Positions 61,304-64,000 of a stretch of 64,000 nucleotides of DNA are shown one piece after another (within the stretch, counting starts at the first letter, position 1; every line of letters starts with the position of its first letter). Below the pieces are notes generated by a model. It saw only the letters and a program-made list of their open reading frames with translations. It was not told the origin of the DNA and made no database searches. A program made the position numbers and the translations under genes. The stretch lies in the IMG/VR virus record IMGVR_UViG_3300032236_001129, positions 36,207 to 100,206 of that record; one strand, 5' to 3'. This stretch comes from a virus.

Positions 61304-62406
61304 TATTGTGGTCCTAGTGGGATACTAACTTGTGCTCGGGTGAATACCTTACCTGTAAGGTAGGTCTTTGTTTTGCCACTGCTATCTGTCATTTGCAGAT
61401 CGTAGTATGAAACATTTGGAAGGTCTCTTGTGATAGACCCAATAAGGGCTAGGTTTAGAGTATCCAAAGTACCGGCTGGCAAAGATGAGTTGGTATCTGA
61501 AGCTTCCTTTGTAATAGTAAAGGTAGCGATGATTGCAGGGCCTACACGTCCACCAGGAATGTCTGGATAGAGGCGTACCTGTGCAAGAGGTGAGAAGTCA
61601 GCGAGATCCATAGAGAAGCGTACCTTCTCAGCGAAGTCATCTCCAGCATAGAGAGATAGGTCTCGTGTTGGTACTGGAGAAGCTGGGGTAATATCTCCGT
61701 AGTTTGGAATAGGTAGGATAACTCGCTGTGGCAATGAACCGTCATCCACTTCTTGTGGGCGGTAGATTGGGATATAGCGGTTTGTAAGGCGGCTGACACG
61801 ACGTAGTGTGTAGACCTCCATGCGGTAAAGTCCCACACCCAACATTGAACATAGTTCACGGTATTGAGCTTGACGGGTCTGTACCATCTCCATAAGCTGG
61901 CGATAGCGCTCTGAACGTGGGATAGAGACGCCATCTGGTGAGATGATGTCGATATCGAATGCAGAGTCTGTAGCCAAGGTATAGAGGGCTAGGGTTGAAG
62001 CAAGAATGATAAGCGGATACTCATCAACCAATGGGAGAGTATTCATATTTACAGAGCTGCCGTTTACATCTGTAGTGGTACGAGCATGCTCTGCAAAGGC
62101 AGTATTAATATAATAGTTAATGTCGCTATCTGTAAAGTAGCGGTAGAAGGTTCCGGAAGCTGTGATAACGGTTCCGGTAGCTGGAGGGGTATCAAAGATA
62201 ATAGATCCAAAGCCCTCTTCAACTGTAATGTGGTTAGAGACGTTTACCCCGTCCACTGTCACCAAAAGGGTTGAGCCCTGTACTGGAGCCTCAGTCATGT
62301 GGAAGATATTAGCTATTCCATCGCCTGTGAAAGACTCTACAAAGGACCGACCCATATCGCCAATTTCAGCACGAAGTCTAATGCCCAGTGAGGCTACTGT
62401 TGCCAT
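61303..62406 (-). CDS. Structural protein, head or neck candidate, 367 aa
   Basis: The product starts MATVASLGIRLRAEIGDMGR, then has EAPVQGSTLLVTVDGVNVSN, TASGTFYRYFTDSDINYYIN and TLPLVDEYPLIILASTLALY. A helical segment SRLTNRYIPIYRPQEVDDG and a beta-rich end (VRLYPDIPGGRVGPAIIATF, NVSYYDLQMTDSSGKTKTYL) follow. FT-D-x-(D/E)-(I/L)-x-x-Y-I-x-x-A-x-x-E-H resembles head-completion adaptors encoded after capsid genes. It is preceded by a hairpin at 62480-62515. Exact role not determined. Confidence 0.65.
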   Translation of the reverse strand: MATVASLGIRLRAEIGDMGRSFVESFTGDGIANIFHMTEAPVQGSTLLVTVDGVNVSNHITVEEGFGSIIFDTPPATGTVITASGTFYRYFTDSDINYYINTAFAEHARTTTDVNGSSVNMNTLPLVDEYPLIILASTLALYTLATDSAFDIDIISPDGVSIPRSERYRQLMEMVQTRQAQYRELCSMLGVGLYRMEVYTLRRVSRLTNRYIPIYRPQEVDDGSLPQRVILPIPNYGDITPASPVPTRDLSLYAGDDFAEKVRFSMDLADFSPLAQVRLYPDIPGGRVGPAIIATFTITKEASDTNSSLPAGTLDTLNLALIGSITRDLPNVSYYDLQMTDSSGKTKTYLTGKVFTRAQVSIPLGPQ

Positions 62407-62479
62407 GGATCCTCCATATAAGGTTGCTTGTGCATATCATCTAATATTTACGTTAAATAATCCGCCTAAACGTTAAAGA

Positions 62480-62515
62480 CCCCCCACAGACAGGAGGGCG
62501 GTTGTCTGTGAGGGG
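62480..62515 (-). terminator. 13-bp hairpin between head genes, terminator or attenuator
   Basis: 62480-62492 pairs with 62503-62515 (CACAGACA/TGTCTGTG core). One position is a G-U pair only on the minus-strand RNA, showing it works leftward. On the minus strand it is followed by TCTTTAACG, a weak U tract. It lies in the 137-bp gap between the 121-aa head gene and the 367-aa gene. A second AGAGAG/CTCTCT repeat lies at about 62520-62545. No ORF is seen in the gap. Confidence 0.65.
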
Positions 62516-62543
62516 CGGAAAGAGAGTCTTTAAAAAAGCTCTC

Positions 62544-62909
62544 TTACAATCGATCGTATAGATAACCCTTTTCTTGAAGGTGGTTAGCTACATGCTTTGT
62601 GACCTTGTACTTCTTGCCGGCTTCAAAGGAGTAATTATTTCCTGAGCCGATGGTCATCATATCAATATTCTCTGCGACACGTACTACGACCATATCATCT
62701 GCGAGAGAAACTCCCACTGATTCTACTTCGTCAATGATTGTAGGTGCGGCTGGGACAGTCATGTCCACAATCTCTGTGGCGTCCTTGACCTCTTTTACGG
62801 CTGTTGCCATAGACATTTCATTTGCACGAGCTGCTTGCTGCTCTGCTACTGCCTTAAGTTGTTCTTCACGCTTACGTCCTGTGACGTCTGTAACTTTTGC
62901 TTTTGACAC
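62544..62909 (-). CDS. Head-associated protein, 121 aa
   Basis: The N-terminal 45 residues are a charged helix (REEQLKAVAEQQAARANEMS). The C-terminal half is beta-rich: VGVSLADDMVVVRVAENIDM then MTIGSGNNYSFEAGKKYKVT and KHVANHLQEKGYLYDRL. The FxxGxKYKVxxxVAxHLxxKGYLYD(R) segment is a recurrent small phage protein encoded just after the major capsid gene, possibly a decoration or head-completion factor. It is read through a hairpin after the capsid gene (62940-62963). Confidence 0.75.
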   Translation of the reverse strand: MSKAKVTDVTGRKREEQLKAVAEQQAARANEMSMATAVKEVKDATEIVDMTVPAAPTIIDEVESVGVSLADDMVVVRVAENIDMMTIGSGNNYSFEAGKKYKVTKHVANHLQEKGYLYDRL

Positions 62910-62939
62910 GATTTGTGTTCTCCTTGTAGTTTTTAGGGT

Positions 62940-62963
62940 GGGGGCCCGGTTTCCCGAGCCCCC
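62940..62963 (-). terminator. GC-rich hairpin after the major capsid gene
   Basis: 62940-62949 and 62954-62963 form a 10-bp stem, with a GAAA loop on the minus-strand RNA and one G-U pair. It is followed by ACCCTAAAAAC, not a U tract. It is more likely a partial terminator or mRNA-stabilising structure that lets capsid mRNA exceed that of downstream genes. Confidence 0.55.
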
Positions 62964-62971
62964 GGGTTAAA

Positions 62972-64000
62972 TTAGTTGGTTTCTGCGATGATTACAGACT
63001 GGTCAGTAATAAGACCAAGACCGTAGATAGCATACCATGCAAGAGCGTGCTCACGACCGAAGTCAAGAATACCGCCGTCACGAAGTTCCACAGGAAGTGA
63101 AATAGCGTGACCGAATGCATTGTCACCAATAAAGATTGCTGAGTAGCGATCCTTGTTACCGTTACCGGTCTTTGTAACAGGGGTTGTGTAACCTCCGCCA
63201 GTTGGGTAAACGATATCTCCAGGAGCAACAGTTGAGTCGGTTGTGTAACCGGTACCTGCACCGTTGGTGACCTTCTGGATTTGAGTTGTCTCGATGAAGA
63301 CTGTGTCGTAGAGACGACCAATTTCACCTAGCATGAAGTTACCTGGAGCTGCGTACTTTGTAACTTCGATGAACTCAGGATTGTCACGAAGACGACGTGA
63401 TTGGTGTGGATGCACGAATGCAACGTAGGTCTCGCCAAGGCGAGGGATGTTCTTGGTTGAGAGGCTCTCAACTGCGTCCTTAACAACGTGAGGTGTCAAG
63501 TATGAAGCACCTGTAAGTTCAGCACGGTTTGTAGCTGTTGTGCCGTACTCGTACCAGTTGTTAACGCCTGAGAGAGCTGAGCGATCTTCACCGTAGATAA
63601 CGGAAGAAGCTGCCATGAGGGTATCACGAGCCTGTCCATCAAGGTAAAGTGCCATGTTACGTCCAAGAAGACGTGAAGCTGATGCCATAACGTCATCGAA
63701 TGATGCGTTAAGGAGAAGCTCAGATACTGCAATTGCGAAGCCGTGCTCTGCAACTGTAATAGAGAACTGTTGTGCTGTCAATGCGCTTGTTGACATACGG
63801 ACGCCTTCAACGAGTGAAGATGCGAATCCGAGGTTGTTGTAACGCATGAAGTTGATCTGGAGACCAGGAGCCACGCCAAGTTCTGTCTTCTTGACTGCGA
63901 ATTGTTCGAAGCGCAAGATAGGCATTGATTGGAATAGGATTTCCTTAGACCAGATGGTCTGGATTGCTTGTGTAAGCTGGCTGTTAGCGCCAGAATACGC
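62972..64000 (-). CDS. Major capsid protein, N4 gp56-like (5' end beyond window)
   Basis: The reading frame continues to the right edge (AYSGANSQLTQAIQTIWSKE, then ILFQSMPILRFEQFAVKKTE), so the ATG at 63925 is internal and the N-terminus lies outside. Diagnostic stretches are PGLQINFMRYNNLGFASSLV, SITVAEHGFAIAVSELLLNA, DGQARDTLMAASSVIYGEDR, FVHPHQSRRLRDNPEFIEVT and GRLYDTVFIETTQIQKVTNG, matching the N4-gp56 family of HK97-fold capsid proteins (E-x-G-x-A-x-x-x-S-x-x-L, VHPxQxxDLRxxPxF, GExGRxxxxxFIET). The visible part is 342 codons. It forms the head shell. Confidence 0.92.
   Translation of the reverse strand, partial: AYSGANSQLTQAIQTIWSKEILFQSMPILRFEQFAVKKTELGVAPGLQINFMRYNNLGFASSLVEGVRMSTSALTAQQFSITVAEHGFAIAVSELLLNASFDDVMASASRLLGRNMALYLDGQARDTLMAASSVIYGEDRSALSGVNNWYEYGTTATNRAELTGASYLTPHVVKDAVESLSTKNIPRLGETYVAFVHPHQSRRLRDNPEFIEVTKYAAPGNFMLGEIGRLYDTVFIETTQIQKVTNGAGTGYTTDSTVAPGDIVYPTGGGYTTPVTKTGNGNKDRYSAIFIGDNAFGHAISLPVELRDGGILDFGREHALAWYAIYGLGLITDQSVIIAETN

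Noticed and set aside
1-64000. tRNA genes, integrase, attachment sites or insertion sequences
   Set aside because: No cloverleaf with T-loop and acceptor pairing, no tyrosine or serine recombinase motifs and no transposase were seen, so a temperate lifestyle or mobile insertions are not supported.

Overview
The window looks like part of the genome of a lytic, contractile-tailed phage (myovirus) of an actinobacterial host. The host assignment rests on two WhiB-family regulators, a BldC-type DNA-binding protein, a SpoVS protein and many small proteins of kinds familiar from actinobacteriophages. The DNA is AT-richer than most Streptomyces or Mycobacterium phages, so a low-GC actinobacterium such as a freshwater planktonic lineage is a reasonable guess, but this is inference. 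The contractile tail is shown directly by sheath, tube, gp25-like wedge, baseplate J-like wedge, spike and hub genes. No integrase, excisionase or partition system is seen. Terminase and portal are absent and are expected past the right edge, next to the major capsid gene that is cut there.

Almost everything is on the minus strand, read from right to left. In transcription order: (1) 64000-61303, major capsid protein (N4 gp56-like), a head-associated protein and a probable neck protein. (2) 61303-48477, an unusually large adhesin and fibre region with collagen-like proteins, an Mtd-N-type fibre protein and six related proteins, four of which carry long glycine-rich C-terminal domains. (3) 49650-47745, micro-proteins, including a 30-residue cysteine-rich one, around a structural gene and ending in terminators. 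(4) 47752-29911, tail completion, sheath, tube, tail chaperone with a probable +1 frameshift, a 993-residue tape measure carrying two cell-wall hydrolase domains, and the baseplate and tail-tip genes. (5) 29900-13389, replication and recombination: initiator-like winged-helix protein, helicase loader, DnaB-like helicase, WhiB, CHC2/TOPRIM primase, dNMP kinase, SNF2-like helicase, RHH protein, ssDNA-binding candidate, PolA-type polymerase, RecA, two PD-(D/E)XK resolvase-like nucleases, Cas4-like nuclease, second WhiB and SpoVS. (6) 13322-11938, an HTH protein plus metallophosphoesterase. (7) 8348-1, mostly small basic or zinc-binding proteins, with membrane proteins near 7.5-8.3 kb and a nucleotidyltransferase-like protein.

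The only plus-strand genes form one cassette at 8445-11896. It holds a secreted PA14-domain protein whose only well-placed start is a non-canonical ATA, two small membrane proteins and a CHAP endolysin, and it ends in a strong terminator. Several minus-strand units are preceded by near-identical extended -10 elements.

The observations most worth following are the ATA-started surface protein, the +1 slip site in the tail chaperone, the glycine-rich adhesin array, a hairpin upstream of the polymerase gene whose loop copies the 3' end of 16S rRNA, and paired perfect palindromes inside the putative initiator gene.
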